Origin: Linnemannia elongata
Taxonomy: Eukaryota; Mortierellomycota; Mortierellomycetes; Mortierellales; Mortierellaceae
Direction: 5' to 3'
Assembly (NCBI GenBank): GCA_036320915.1
Contig: JAXBDG010000001.1
Span: 806,001-870,000 of the forward strand
Length of the DNA stretch: 64,000 bases
Shown: piece by piece, positions 22,637 to 35,178 of the stretch
Numbering within the stretch: the stretch's first letter is position 1
Layout of the letters: every line of letters starts with the position of its first letter
Program-made: the position numbers and the translations under genes
Notes under the pieces: model-generated
Seen by the model: only the letters and a program-made list of their open reading frames with translations
The model's database searches: none
Told to the model about the DNA's origin: nothing

Positions 22637-24561
22637 TCAAAATTGGACGTTAGAAACCTAACGCCAACGATCCTTGTGAACAAACATTCAAAACAAAAAC
22701 GAAATGAAAAACAAAACGGTACCTGAGCTGGATCGATGCCGCCGTTAGAGCCACTAGCACCGCCCGCAAAAGTCATCGCGCCGTTGGGGCCGCTACCGCC
22801 TCCAACTCCAGCACCATTAGAAGCACCGCCGTTATTAAACAACCCCATCGGCACACCATTTGAGAACAAAGTCCGTTGAGCTTCTGCAGGAGTAGGCCTC
22901 TCGTTCTCTGGTGCGGCTTCAAATACATTAAAGTGTCGCTCGCCCTCGACACCAATCTCTAGGATGGACGCTAGGTTCCCGCATCGGTAGCAGTAGTTTG
23001 GCGCCGACCAGACCGTTGAGAGTTGATCATCGAACAGGACCTGGAATCCCTCCATACAGAGTTGATGTGCCCTTAGAATATGGTCCATCCTGTTTTCATG
23101 CAAGAACTTTTCGACCACCATGCTTCCAAACGTGTATCCCGCTCCTCTGTTTCATTCCGCAACATAGGTATGGGACGAAAGAAGGTGGTTAGTGAAGGAA
23201 CTGACTAGTAATGCACTGATGCTATGGAGATGCAAAAATGTGTCTGCGTACAAGCGTTTTCTCTACCTTGGTGACACTGCAAACTCTTCCCGTCCTGGAT
23301 CTGGGTCTGACCAAACCAAATCCGCCATGGGTCCCTCATGCGGAATTTCTATGTCACGAGAGAAGCGATAAATAGTTAGTCAAAGTGTGCTCGCAAGTCG
23401 ACTGAAGAGTCCTTGATTACTTAGTGCATCGTACACTGGGCAGCTACCTTTGAATCGGTCGATGACCTTGATCTGGTCTATCGTGTGAATAGATGGCGAC
23501 AATCCTATAGACATAATACAAGTTGCGAAGCATGGCAGACGTTAGTCTTAGGTTGAATAATTAGCTCCGCAATACTGGCGCTCAACTTCCTCGATTTTCC
23601 AAGTCTTCGCAACTCCTTCCTTGCCACATCCATACAAGACAGTCGAATTTACCTCCATGGACACAAAAGATCATGTTGTCAATGACCACAGACAGAGTCA
23701 AGTAATCAAAAAGATCCGTAAAGTAGTGCCAGACATCCGATGTCCCATATTTTTTCATACACTCTGTGTAGAACCCGTATGTCTAGTTGAAAATTAGAGA
23801 GCACATTAGGTACAACTATGAATACACTCCTTCTGCTGCTTTGACTTGAAAGGGGTTGATGCTTACAGAGGTAACGGCGCGCGATTCATGGTTTCCACGG
23901 ACGAGCTGGACTCTGTCTGGGTAGCGCAGTTTCAGACACGTCAAGATCGAGATGGTTTCGACACTGTACAATCCCCGATCCACATAATCGCCTAATACGC
24001 ACGAACGACGCGTCAACCAGTAAATAAATGGAGAAACGCGTTAATGATAGGGTGTCCTTGTAGAAGTGTTTTCCTCTTTGTCACAGCCATCCAGAAGTAA
24101 AACGAAGCCAAAAAAAAGACACGCAGAAACTCAAAGTTGGCAATAGCTCCAAAGTACCTAAGAAGAGATAATTTGTGTCTGGGCAGTAGCCACCTATCTT
24201 GAATATCTCTAATAGATCATAAAACTGCCTGTATATCAAGCATAGTAGAGTAACATCAACCATTAGCACAACCTTCTCGAACCTTTTTTTTTTCCTCACC
24301 CAAAAAAGGGTCCCCGTCACTCGTCCTCTTCATCACCTCTGTGTGCTTGAATGCGCCTTTTCTTTTCACAGCAAATAAAATGCAAAAGTGTCGTTACCCA
24401 TGAATGTCTCCAACAACGGTAACAGGCGCTTTGATATGGACGACGTTACTCTCAGACATGAGCAGCTCCTTGGTCTTCTCACAGATCTCCTTAATCACTG
24501 ACTCGGCCAGGAGTTGCCGTTGGAAGAGAGATTCTATGCATGCGTCCAAGTCCAGTACCAT
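22637..24561 (-). CDS. PPG1: PP2A-like serine/threonine phosphatase, PPG1 type
   Basis: Eight leftward exons are proposed: 24398-24561, 24158-24228, 23867-23991, 23653-23782, 23448-23504, 23267-23348, 22723-23146 and a tentative 21-nt last exon 22637-22657 (total 357 residues). The start [13 protein letters not shown] and the motifs [58 protein letters not shown] and [11 protein letters not shown] match the PPP metallophosphatase core. The GLYSVETI and MADLVWSDP variants fit yeast Ppg1 better than PP2A, PP4 or PP6. The family dephosphorylates Ser/Thr using two metal ions; Ppg1 acts with the Far complex in yeast (known of the family). After the core is a Gly/Asn/Ser-rich tail. The last exon would end VSNVQF rather than the usual YFL, so the true 3' end needs transcript data. 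Confidence 0.88.
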
Positions 24562-25271
24562 TTGGCTTTTTTGTCGTTATTGTTTGTTTAGGGAAGTGAG
24601 CGAGTGAGTAGAGATGCGTTAGGCTGGGTGTGTGAAGCGTCGGTGAAGTAAAGGTCGAGGGGGTTTATAGTACTGCAAAAGGAGGGGAGGAGAGGGGAGA
24701 GAGAGGAAGGCCGGTTAGAATGTCAAGCAGGGGGTAGGTAATGAGAAAAAGTAGGAGGTGCTGAGAGGAATGAACAAAGGAGAAAAGAGTCAAAAAAATA
24801 AAGCGCAAGAGGTGATATGTGCCCTACTTTGCTTTCGTTGCCTTGCCTTGCCTTTCCTTACAGGTTCAGGGGGGGAGAAAGTATATTTGTCACACGGGTC
24901 ACATTGGACACCTAATCGCCATTCTCACTGCAACACATGCCTTTCTTTCTGAGCACACTGCCAACGCACCTCCCTACCCACTATAGTTGTGCCTCGCCAT
25001 GGATTGGGCCACAAGGGGTTCCGAAAATAAGGGGGTCTATTAAAAAACCTGGGGATACTTCATCCTTCACTGCAATGCAGAACGTCACTTCAACTGGCAT
25101 GGCCGGTGCCTCAATACTACTTTGTTCTTTATCCTTTCTGAAGCCACCAACCAAGATCATCGAAGTAGCAAAAAAAAAAGAGTGTGAGTTTATTCAAAAA
25201 ATAGGGGATCTGTTGGCAGTGCTTGAAGTTGTTGTTATCGACGACGACGAAGATAAAAGGAATTCCATCGC
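24562..25271. other. Spacer between phosphatase and cystatin genes
   Basis: This is the upstream region of the phosphatase gene (purine-rich, 24600-24800) followed by the 3' flank of the cystatin gene. An open frame across 24937-25275 is not protein-like and overlaps the cystatin 3' end, so I call no gene here. Confidence 0.5.
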
Positions 25272-26372
25272 TTAATCGATGAAGTACTCCAAGGGGGTGT
25301 CCTTGTCCCAGATGGCGCACTCGGGGGTGGTCAAGAGTGAGTAGAAAGAGATGTCACCATCGTTCGACTTATGGGCGCGAGCGTGGACGTACTTCTGGTC
25401 ACCCAAGTGGATCTTGCCAAAGTAGTTGCTATATGTTTGTTCAATGAAGTGAGTTCAAGTATCATGTTAGCAACAGTAGTGTCAAAAAAAGTAACGCGGG
25501 AAGGGAGTAGGGAGAACTTTGAGAGCGGAACGGTAAAAAAAGTTTTGCGTCGGGAAAGTAATAAAAAAAGAAATAGAGGCAAGACCAAAAGCAACAAAGA
25601 GTCGAAAGTAGAGCAAAAACAACAGATGCGTTTGCGTCGTGCTTGGTTTGGTTCGAAAGAGAGTGACAAAAGCGTGACGAAACGTACCGGCCAAAGGCAA
25701 CATCCTCGGTGGCATAGAGGACGGGGGTGTACTCGGTAATGTGCTTCACTAGATATGTCGAAGAAAAAAAAAGAGAAAAAGGATGGTGAGAACGCGAAAG
25801 GATAAAGGTAACAGGAACACCACCAGGGCTGGCAGGTGAGTGAGAGCGTGTTGGAGTGTGGGCGCGTGGGCGTGTGAGATATAGAAGCGAAGAGTTATCC
25901 ATTGTCCACAAACACTCAACGCGCTTTTTTTGCCCTTCGTCTCTCTCACGCACACACACACTTTTTTTTCGTGGCGATATTTCTCAAGAGTCGTCGTCCG
26001 TCCATCCTTGTCGAGTGGGTTGGCTGGATTGAGTATGTCCTTTCACTATGTATCTTGCTTTGTTGTCTCTGTAAAAGTGTGGAAGGCAGTTCTTACACTT
26101 GTCCATCTCGTGGAGGCCGTGGCGGTCATCCTCGCGGTTGATACGGTGGATCTCCTTGAGGACAGCCTCCTTGACGGTCTCAAAGACTATTATTCAATTG
26201 AAGGGACAGAATACGACAGAGTGTGTGAGAAAAAAAATCGCGTTTCTTCACGTTGTGAAGGCACAGAAGTATAAAAAGAACTTGAAGGAAGAGGAGCAGC
26301 AAGCATACTGGTCTCGGCTTCGTCATCGGCGGGACGGGGAGCGGTCATGGCATTGTGCTTGACGTCAGACAT
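25272..26372 (-). CDS. Stefin-type cystatin (cysteine-protease inhibitor-like), 123 aa
   Basis: Leftward exons 26309-26372, 26097-26186, 25688-25748 and 25272-25428 join in frame to 123 residues. The segment VAFGRNYFGKIHLGDQKYVH (about 68-87) aligns with the stefin A/B core, where NYF.KV..GD..(F/Y)VH follows the QVVAG inhibitory loop. The C-terminal LEYFID resembles the LTYF end of stefins. An alpha helix before it (IFETVKEAVLKEIHRI) fits the single cystatin helix. There is no signal peptide, as in intracellular stefins. The QxVxG loop reads EDVAFG here, so the first Gln is missing and inhibitory strength is uncertain. Such proteins block papain-like proteases. The gene sits between the phosphatase and the alginate-lyase-like gene, with no obvious functional link. 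Confidence 0.82.
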
Positions 26373-26814
26373 GGTGGATGTGTTGTTGTTGGTGTTGGTG
26401 GTGAAGGGGAGAGGGGTGGTGAGATGATGAATGAGAAAAAGAAGAAGAAATGCAAAAAATCCTCGGTTGAGGGTATTTGTACCAACAGTTAAACGGAGGC
26501 TTGCTTGCCCTGCCTGGAGTATGCGCCCGAGTGTACAATGCCGTGTATGTATGCTTGCTTACCTACTTCATGACTTGCCTTGACTCTGCCCCTTCATGGC
26601 CTTTTCAATTACTGTTGCTTTTCCTGTGCCCACCCTCCCCACCTGTTAATCGTTCCTTGGTCTTCTGTGTGGGCTTGGATGAAGGCGATTTTGGGCCAGA
26701 TGAGCCCACATCCAATTGACCCTTCCACGCACCCATCTCACTCTCTCTCTCACTTTCACCGCCCTTTTGACTTCATTCTTTTCTTCTAGATATTTATTTA
26801 CAAAGCGAGTGATG

Positions 26815-28803
26815 CTATTCCGGGAGATATTCCTCAATAGCCAAGAGCTAGGTAAGGCACCAATGCCAAATGAACCCCTGTCCTCCGCGTGTAGTCGCTT
26901 CCATCAACGTTGACATATCACACATAAACGTGCTCACCGTCTTGATCTTCTGGTCCTCCATATCCTTCCGCACCTTAGGCTCCAACACCTCAATCGCCGC
27001 CAGGTACTTCTCATCCCCATAGATTAACCATCCAATCTGTAAACACTTCAAGTAATCCGTCATATCATACCCCTTCAAATTCTCCACTGGCCAACCCTCC
27101 CCGCCCGCCAACGCGAATGGCAACATAAAATCAATCGCCTTCTTAATCGATTGTCCCTGGGGTCCTTCATAGAACCACATATCCACCCCCAAGTCATCCC
27201 CCCATCGAGCCAGCGTCATTAATGCTTGCAAGTTGAACACCGAATAGTACCATGACGTCTTGCGCTCCATCTCCTCTGGCTGCTCTCCTCTGGCCGTGAT
27301 CTGGGGGTCGATACGGGTGTGCAACGCCTGCAACGCCACCTCGCGGGCGTCCTCGACTTGGCCCAGGAACAGGTAGATACCGATGATCTGGACATCAAAG
27401 TATGTGCCGTGGTTGTTGTTACCCTTGCGCTCCACCTTGGCCAACGTCGATGTCTCGAGCCATCGCACATACTGCGTAAACCACCCCTGCAACTGCGGAA
27501 TCAAATCCTGAGGCCACGTCGGTTCCTGTTTCAAATAGTGCAACGCGTCAAACACCCTATTCGAGTTGTTGGAGTTTGAGAACGTGTCCGTTAGTAAACA
27601 CGCTTCTTCGTTGTCCCTTTGAGAAAGCGTAATCTTCGTAATATGTCCAGTTAGTGCAACTATTGCAGAGAACCAAGAATGAAGAGAAACGTACCGAAAG
27701 ATGGTAAACATGTCAAGAACACCAGTCCTCGCCCCTAACTTCTCCCCCTTCCTCAACGAACCATAATTAATATTCGGATTCATATATGTCGCCTCGTCCA
27801 GAAACCACTCCCTCAACCGCATCGCACACTTGTCCGCAAACTCCTTCCTCCCAGTGAAATGGTACGCCATCCCCATCATATGGACCTCCCGGATCATGGT
27901 CCTCAATAGCCGGTAATCCCGCACGGTCTCAATCTCTGGGTTGACATGTCCATCGATCCTTCTGTAGGGTAGTCCGCTAGGCTTGTCCTTATTGGGCCAA
28001 TAGTATTTCGAGAGGGAGAGGTAGTCGTGGATGTCGTTCGAGGGCGCCGTTTGGTTCTTGTTGGTCACGGAGTAGACTTCGGTCGATGCCAGGGCTAGCT
28101 CGGCTTCGCGGACCATCAATGCGATAGCATAGTCGCGTTCACGACGGACGGCACTCAACATCTGGGAATAGCTGACGGGGGACGCCTTTCGGATGCGGGT
28201 TGCGATTGCAAGCGCGGTTTCTTTTGTCTCGCCTTGGTCGCCGGGGTTGATCACATCGCCATCGTCATCGACCTGAACTTGCTGTTGTTCCGACTCTCCT
28301 TCAGCACCGCCACCAGACCCATTATTCCCTCCTTCGTCCCCTCCTGCCAAAGACTGGTCGGACTCCAACTGAATGGGCGGTACTTGCTGCACGGGTTGTT
28401 GAATCGGATAGTCCTGTCCATGTTGCGCTCCCCCGGCTGGCACAGGAAGCGGTGGCCTTTGACCACCATGCGCATCAGTATTATCATTTGGTAAAACTGG
28501 GTTAGGAAGGTCTTCATACGGATCATGCTCCTGATGCTTGACCTTTGGAAATCCCGACGCAGAATCTGGTCTGTTAAGCCCCAACATGGTCGAGAGGACA
28601 ATGTAGACAAAGAGACAGGATCCGGAGAAGAGGATAACGCGACGGAGTGTGATCCTGCCGATGGGTGAGCCGCCAGAGCCGCCTCCTCCTGTAGGTGAGT
28701 TGCCTAGACTGATGCCGCCGCCTCCTAGGCTGGAGAGGATGGGTTTATCCTTGAACTGTGGGCCTGAGTGTGACGGCAGCACTGAGCTATTGCGCATTGC
28801 CAT
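26815..28803 (-). CDS. Type II membrane protein with alginate-lyase-fold domain
   Basis: The leftward frame from the ATG at 28803 is open to 26848 (651 residues) with no splicing. Family comparison suggests two introns: 27557-27694 (GTACGT...TAG, 138 nt, in frame and stop-free) and 26848-26937 (GTGAGC...TAG), giving exons 27695-28803, 26938-27556 and 26815-26847 and 586 residues ending in LPE. A Gly-rich cytosolic tail, a transmembrane segment near 50-75 (VILFSGSCLFVYIVLS) and a Pro/Gln/Asp-rich stalk precede the catalytic-like domain. That domain has NNHGTYFDVQ, which carries the conserved Asn-His of the PF05426 alginate lyase family, and SWYYSVFNLQAL. Splicing the first intron yields GVLDMFTIFRVFDAL, which fits the family better. 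The fold suggests action on uronic-acid polysaccharides; the true substrate is unknown. Confidence 0.85.
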
Positions 28804-29713
28804 CGTGTGTGTGGGTATGTGTGCGTGTGTGGGTGAGACTACAAGCCTTTTATGGTTGTGTGTTGTGTTTGTTTTAGTGGCAAATGGGCAATTTTGAGGA
28901 GAGGGTCAGGGATATGAAATGCAAAATGAAAGGTTGGAAGTGATATGAATGAGAGTGTCCTGAATGTGCCAGTGAGGCGGGAATGAGAGTGCAATGGTAA
29001 AGAGCGGCGAAGGTGTGGAAGCGAGGAAAGAGGAGGTGAAAGGGTGGGTGTGAAGAAAAGAAAGAAGGGAAAAGAAGAAATGAAGGGAAAATGAAAGAAA
29101 TAGAGAAAGACTGAAATAGGGAGGGAGGGAAAAGAAGGAGACCAAAAATGTAAGAGTGAAAAGAAAGGGGACAAGGAGAAGGAAGAAGACCGACCTTCCC
29201 TTTTCCTTTTCCTTTTTCATTCTTTTGACCCTTCTTTCCTTCCCATCCCATCCCATCCCCTCACTGTACATGTACATCAACAACACATGCAGATACACAC
29301 GGGCAGAGTGGGGTTGGGGTGCGCGGAATGATCGCACAATGATGGTTCCTACCTCCTTCTTAACCCTATCTACTATCATAGCCATCTGTAGATTGCTATG
29401 GTCCATTTAAAAGACCACAAGGGGTCAGCGACTTTACTCCTTTGCCACCTCTTTCCTCCCTCCTTCTCTCCCCCCTTGATCAGACTTACCAAACGAGTGC
29501 CATATTTGACCCCCTCCATCCATTCCTATTCCTGTTCCTTCTGTCACTTTTTTTCGGTCCCCTCCTGTCCCGCCCCCGCCCCCTTGCAACAAACATAAAT
29601 AAAAAATATACTTCAACAAGATTATGTGGCTGTACAGTGTAGTATTTTTATTTTTGGTATCATTGTAAGGTAGATGGGCTTTGCAGCAAAAAGAAAAAAA
29701 TAAAGTACATTTT
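28804..29713. other. Intergenic region upstream of the alginate-lyase-like gene
   Basis: No supported gene. The part from about 28880 to 29210 is purine-rich on the plus strand, a typical promoter for a leftward gene here. The part from 29400 to 29713 is the 3' flank of the prolyl oligopeptidase gene, with A/T-rich candidate poly(A) sequence near 29590-29700. Confidence 0.5.
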
Positions 29714-32670
29714 CTAATCGATCCACTTGGCACCAATGGCATAGGCAACAAAGGCAATCTTGTCGGTCGTTTCGGCGATGCGCTTGGCAATAGGCTTACC
29801 AGCACCGTGGCCAGCCTTAGTCTCAATGCGGATCACAAGGGGCTTGTCAGTCAAGGGTCCCGCAGTGTGCTGCAATTCCGCAATGTGCTTGAACGAGTGC
29901 AAAGGCACAACACGGTCATCGTGGTCAGAGGTGAACAATGCAACAGCAGGGTAGGGCTTGTCCTTGCGAACATTGTGAAGGGGAGAATATTTGAGCAAGG
30001 TTTGGAAGTCCTCGGGCTTGTCATCGGGGAACCCATAGTCCGACTGCCAAGCGTGTCCAATGGTGAACTTGTGGAAACGCAACATGTCCAAGACACCGAC
30101 ATCTCCAATGACGGCTCCAAAGAGCTCGGGGGCTTGGTTGACACAAGCAGCAACAAGGAGTCCTCCGTTCGATCCACCGTGGATGGCCACACGCGAGGCC
30201 TTCGTGTAGTTCTCCTTGATCAAGTACTTGGCGGCGTACTGGAAGTCGTCAAAGACGTTCTGCTTGTTGTGGACCGTACCGGCCTTGTGCCACTCCTCTC
30301 CGTACTCTCCGCCACCGCGAAGGTTGGCGACTGCGACAACACCGCCAAGGTTCTGGATAAAGACAATGAACGAGGGGCTGTAGCTAGCCTGGAGAGGGAT
30401 GTTGAATCCACCGTATCCGTACAAGTAGGCAGGGTTGTCGCCGTTGAGGACTAGGCCCTTCTTGTGGGTGATGAACATGGGGATCTTGGTGCCGTCCTTG
30501 CTCTCATAGAAGACCTGTTTGGTCTCGAACAGGGTGTTGTCAAAGTTCTTGACCTGGGACTCGCGGAAGATCGACAGACGCTTGGCCTCGTCCTCGACCT
30601 CAAAGCTGTAACGATAGATAGTTCCGGGGGTCAGGTACGAGAGGAAGTAGAAGAAGAACTCCTTGTCAACGCGGCGACCGCTGACTCCAGAGACGGTTCC
30701 GACGGGGGTCTCAATCTGGCGGATGAAGGCACCAGACTTGAGGTCGTGGATAACCAAGACTCCCTTAACATCGCGCATGTAGTCCAAGACCAAGTAATCG
30801 CCGTTGACAACAGTTGCGTCGCTCAGCACATCATCCGACTCTGCAACAATATCAGTGAATCCCTATGTTATCAAATAATAATATGACAAAGCGTTAGTGA
30901 TCAAGCTCAATGAAGAGTCATGCGATGACGAGTTCCTTATTTCATGATGAATCCTTCGTTCTTACCTCCTCGGGCTTGGCCAAGTCGTACTTGACAACCT
31001 TGTCGCGAGGAGCATCCTTGTTGGTGGTGAAGTAGAAGACAGTACCGTCGTTGGCCAAGCTATTCAAAAGTCGACAATAATAAGGGGTAATTATTAGGAC
31101 TTTCCTCACATGCGCAGTAACCAACAATCAAATCGTACGAGCTCTTTCCAAGAAAAAAAAAGGTGCGTACTAGGTGTAGTGGGCCTTGAAGTTATCAACG
31201 ACCTTGGTCCACTTGTGGTCCTTGGGAACGATGCTGCCAGTCTCCTCGAGGTTGGCGATGTAGAGCATGTTGACATTCTCACAATCGCGGGTGATGGTCA
31301 AGAGGAGGTACTTGCCGTCGTCTGAGATCTCGGCGCCGGGGGAGTGGAGGGGGTTCTCGGTATCCAAGTAAACGAGGACATCCTCGGACTGGGGGGTTCC
31401 AATCTTGTGATAGTACCTATTGAGATGGGTCATTGATGCCCCATGTCAGTTGGAGGGTTGTTTTGCGTGGCATTACTCAGTGCGATTAAAGAGGGAAACA
31501 AGGAGCAAAGAAAAGAAATAGCTTACAATCTCTTGTTGATGTTGACGCCAGTCTCAGTACCGGCCTTCTCGGCATCGACATCAGGCTTCTCGTAGCTCTA
31601 AAAAGGCAACAGTAATAAGAGGAAGAAGCAATTGGGTGAGCATGGGAAGCGAGAAACAGGGATGAATGGTTGAGGTGTCACGCGGCACATTCAGAAATGA
31701 ACTCCGAAGAGGAACAAACAGATGTGTTCTGTCTGTCTGTCTTTATGCCTGCGCATGCATCGCCACTTAATTTTTTAGCTTCGAATTCATATCCTATCCC
31801 GCATCGCATTTTCACATCCCATCCCATCCCATCCCCACAAATCGCCCCCTCTTCCTCGCCATCCTTTTGTCCATTACAACAATAAGAAACAATAATAAAA
31901 AACAAAAGAAACTTACCCCATAGTAGAAACCCTTATCATCATGGGTGAACGAAATATTCGTAAACTTGGCCCACTCGACCACATCCTCGAGCTTGTTGCC
32001 CTTGTTATCCATTACATAAATGGTCACCCAATCCGATCCAGACTTGGCAATCGCATATCCGTACAACAATCCCGATTTCGAGAACGCATGGGTCGAAAGG
32101 GCTGCGGTGCCATCGGCCTCGAGAGTGTTGGGGTCGAGGAAGACGCGGGGTTCGGAGTCGATAGTGTCCTGTTGGTAGAGCACGCTCTGGGCCTGGAGAC
32201 CAGTGTTGCGGGAAAAGTAGTAGTAGTCGCCGCGCTTGTAAGGGGCCGAGAAGCGTTCGTAGTTGTACAATTCCGTCAGGCTGTTGTTTGTTTGTAGTTG
32301 GTGGTGGTGGAGTGAGTGAGTGCGTGGGAAAAGAAATCAAAGCTTGTTGTTAGGATCCATTTCATGCCTTGCATACGCCAAGAGCAAAGAATACAACATG
32401 GCACCCTTGGCAATGACGAAAAAAACCAAAGAAGAAAGCATACCGCTCGTTGAACTTGGTCTTGCCGTCAAACTTGTTCATGTACTCGGCTGAGAGCTCG
32501 TTCTGGGCATCGATAAAGGCCTCGGTCTCCTTGCCATGAGGGTCTTCAAGCCAGCGGTAATGGTCGGCAACTGTGGTGCCGTGCTGTTCATATGAGAAGT
32601 CAGTGCGGCGGACCTGAGGGTAGACAATCTTGCCGTCCAAGGATGTAATGCGAGTGTCGGTGTTGACCAT
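29714..32670 (-). CDS. Prolyl oligopeptidase (S9A), cytosolic type
   Basis: Leftward exons 32444-32670, 31917-32280, 31527-31597, 31172-31416 (low end 31171), 30966-31059 and 29714-30862 give 716 residues, close to the ~710 of animal prolyl oligopeptidases. The start YPQVRRTDFSYEQHGTTVAD.YRWLEDP is the family N-terminus. Next come propeller-forming residues, then the alpha/beta hydrolase domain with the nucleophile Ser of GGSNGG at 565, Asp in SDHDDRV near 647-650 and His in GHGAGKP at 686. There is no signal peptide, so it is probably cytosolic. The enzyme cuts short peptides after proline; in some mushrooms a relative cyclises toxin precursors, but nothing here points to that. A neighbouring gene for a peptide substrate was not seen. 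Confidence 0.94.
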
Positions 32671-34034
32671 GGCTTGGGGATGTGAGGGTGTGTTGTTGGG
32701 TCGAGGGGTGGTGAAAGTTGAAAAGGGGGAGGAGGGAGGAGAGGAGGGGTGGCGATAAAAGAAGAAAAGGGAAAAGAAGGAGAACAAAAAGAACAGAAAG
32801 GAAGGAGGTGCCCTATTTATTACAGAAGGGTACCCCCCTTGTCCAGCCAATCATTCAATTCATTATGAAAATCGTGCAATTTGGAAATAAACGGAAGTAA
32901 TAAAATGAAACAGGCACACAAGGAAAAGGGAAACCAAAAGGAATCACCGCGAACATACAGACGTCGTCGCTCCCATCGCCTGTTGCTCATGGGATCATGC
33001 ATCGACGAATCATATCCATCGGATGTAGAAGAAGAAAGAAAGAGAGAAAGAAAGAAAGTAAAAAATGGTGGGGGTTGAGGTAAAGGGCACACACACACAC
33101 AAAGACACGAAATGAGAACCATAAAAGGTGCTCAAAATCGATTTCTCTTTTTCTCTTTCGTGGTGCCCCCTCACCGATGCTACGTGAGCCCTCCTCCCAT
33201 CACTGATGCAAAAAAGTATCTTGTCAAAAAAGGAAACGTCGTTCTCAGGACCATCGTTTGGTCTCTTTTACTCTTTGTCGACAACAAAAAAAGCTCATTC
33301 ACCCGGACGGGAGGAGGACCACATGGGCACCTGTACATACACACGCTCAGGAAAAACGAACGCAAAGCACAAAGGAAAATGGCGAGAGTAAACTCAAACG
33401 AAGACGACATGATGAAAAAAAGACTACAGCCCAACCCTGGAGGCAGTTTTACAATGGATAAACTGCAGCTTCACACGCCATAGAGTCGCGGTTCAAGTGG
33501 CATCGATTGCGGATATACTCTCTTCGTGGTGGCAATATTGTGATAGCATCGTAGACTGTCTCCTACTTGTCCTTCTCCTTCGCCCTCTTCGCATTCACCC
33601 GTACCATCATCAGCTACCCTTGCACCAACACCATGCTACCGACGCCATCACCACCAGCTGGGTCATCATCTGTGCCAACACCACACACCTACTTTGCTCT
33701 TTCCTGTCGTCTCTACACCCACAGCCGCTCTTTCTCCTTGCTAGCCCTCTTTTCCTTTTTAATTCTCTTTACAACCTGTTGCAGATATGCATAGCAACAA
33801 CTTCATCGTAGCGCGCCTTGAATATAAATATCGTAGCCAGATGATTCCCGCTGTCTGGTCCGAAGCGATGAAAAAGATATCTTGTTTATTTCATGAAACA
33901 GACGACAAACATAGATTCGCTAGGACGGCCTTAGAACTGTAGAGTATATGGTGAGTTGAGAAATAAATAAAGGTAACAAGAGTCCTACAAGTGCATCATC
34001 CTAAAACCGACAGAAAGAGTTCCTCTGTACATGT
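32671..34034. other. Intergenic region
   Basis: The DNA just upstream of the oligopeptidase ATG (32690-32820) is purine-rich. Between 33000 and 33990 I find only short frames of biased composition and no splice-supported gene. The region near 33950-34030 is the 3' flank of the DP1/Yop1 gene, with AATAAATAAA at about 33961-33970 (plus strand). Confidence 0.5.
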
Positions 34035-35178
34035 TTAATGAATAGAAGCACCGGTAGTGGTGGCGGTGTCGAGCTCCGAGGCGACGGCGGAAACCTTGGC
34101 CTTGACACGGTCCAAATGTGAATCAATCTGACCACGGTGCTGAGCCAAGAATGGGCGCAAGATCCTCGTATAAACAGTCGTAGCACCCTATTTTTGCATG
34201 AATAAATTTGTTCACGAGTTAGTACCATCACTGGTGCGACTTTTCCTTCTTTTCCCGCGGGAGGAGGGTATTCGTAAAGTAGAAAAAATCTCTCCGGACA
34301 TGGTTGTTGTTTTTCATGATCATTGTTGGGGGACTTTTGGACTTTTGGGAAACATCTTTACGTTGAAGGTGGGCAGCATCAACCAGAGAAGAAGGACCGT
34401 CTTGAGGAAAAAGTAGAAGGGGAACCAGTACAGCAAGATATCCGTGAACGACTCCAAGATGGATACGAATCCGTAAACAGCCCTATGAAGGTGATAAGTA
34501 ATGGTAACAACGAGAAGAGTAGAGTCCCCCCGGGAGTTAGGTATCTTGTGCACCCTTACGCCATTTATCCAGTCCAGATAAACATCATGCTTGTTTAACC
34601 CGCATCTAAGAGTGTTGTTACCAGTAAGTCAACCTACACGTTAAAATGGAACGAACAAAAGTGAGAGCAAGAGGGCAAAGTTAGTTATCTATTGCCTGGC
34701 AAGCTCATGCAAAGGCTACGAACTTGAGCACACCAAAATGGTATACACGCCCCCCTATAAATCGATAATGTCAACTTACCACTGCTTATCATCGTCGTGG
34801 CCGGGAGACTCGAGGGCCTTGAAAGACCTGTAGGAAGGATAGACCCAACCAAGGAGGTTGGAGAGGAGCTTTCCTGCAAAGTTGAAAAAGATCATGATGA
34901 TGAAGAAAGCGCCGCCGCCCAGAGCCAGGTAGGTCTTGGGAACTCCTGTTGCTGCCTGGAACTGGTTGAGTTGGGGGACTTTGCTCAGCTCCTTGTCCAA
35001 CTGAGCGTGATAAAGACGAGCTATTTGGAAATGGTAGTGGTGTGCGTGTGAACGTTAGAGAGTATCGAGTCAGCGCACTGTTTCAGTAGCAAGGTGCGCA
35101 AGTATTTTTGGGGCGCTTTTACTATGTCTGCTCAAGTCCGAAGCAAGGTGTTGTACCTTTGGCCTGAATGTTCTCCAT
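34035..35178 (-). CDS. DP1/Yop1/REEP5-type ER membrane-shaping protein
   Basis: Leftward exons 35157-35178, 34780-35020, 34622-34633 (12 nt), 34362-34482 and 34035-34187 give 182 residues. The order is an N-terminal amphipathic stretch, a hydrophobic hairpin around GGGAFFIIMIFFNFAGKLLSNLLGWVYPSY, the family motif DDDKQWLTYWAVYGF, a second hairpin around LLYWFPFYFFLKTVLLLWLMLP, and a C-terminal amphipathic helix. The LTYW residues of the family signature are encoded only by the 12-nt microexon (G TTG ACT TAC TG between CTACACG-TAG and GTAACA). Skipping it would delete four conserved residues in frame. The family curves ER tubules through wedge-like hairpins and oligomerisation. Confidence 0.92.
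34622..34633 (-). other. 12-nt microexon of the DP1/Yop1 gene
   Basis: It is flanked by a TAG acceptor (minus strand, 34634-34636) and a GTAACA donor starting at 34621. It carries phases that restore KQWLTYWAVYG, the family consensus, when joined to the neighbouring exons. Gene finders commonly miss exons this short. Confidence 0.85.

Noticed and set aside
24937..25275. 112-codon plus-strand frame
   Set aside because: It overlaps the 3' flank and last codons of the cystatin gene and is not protein-like.
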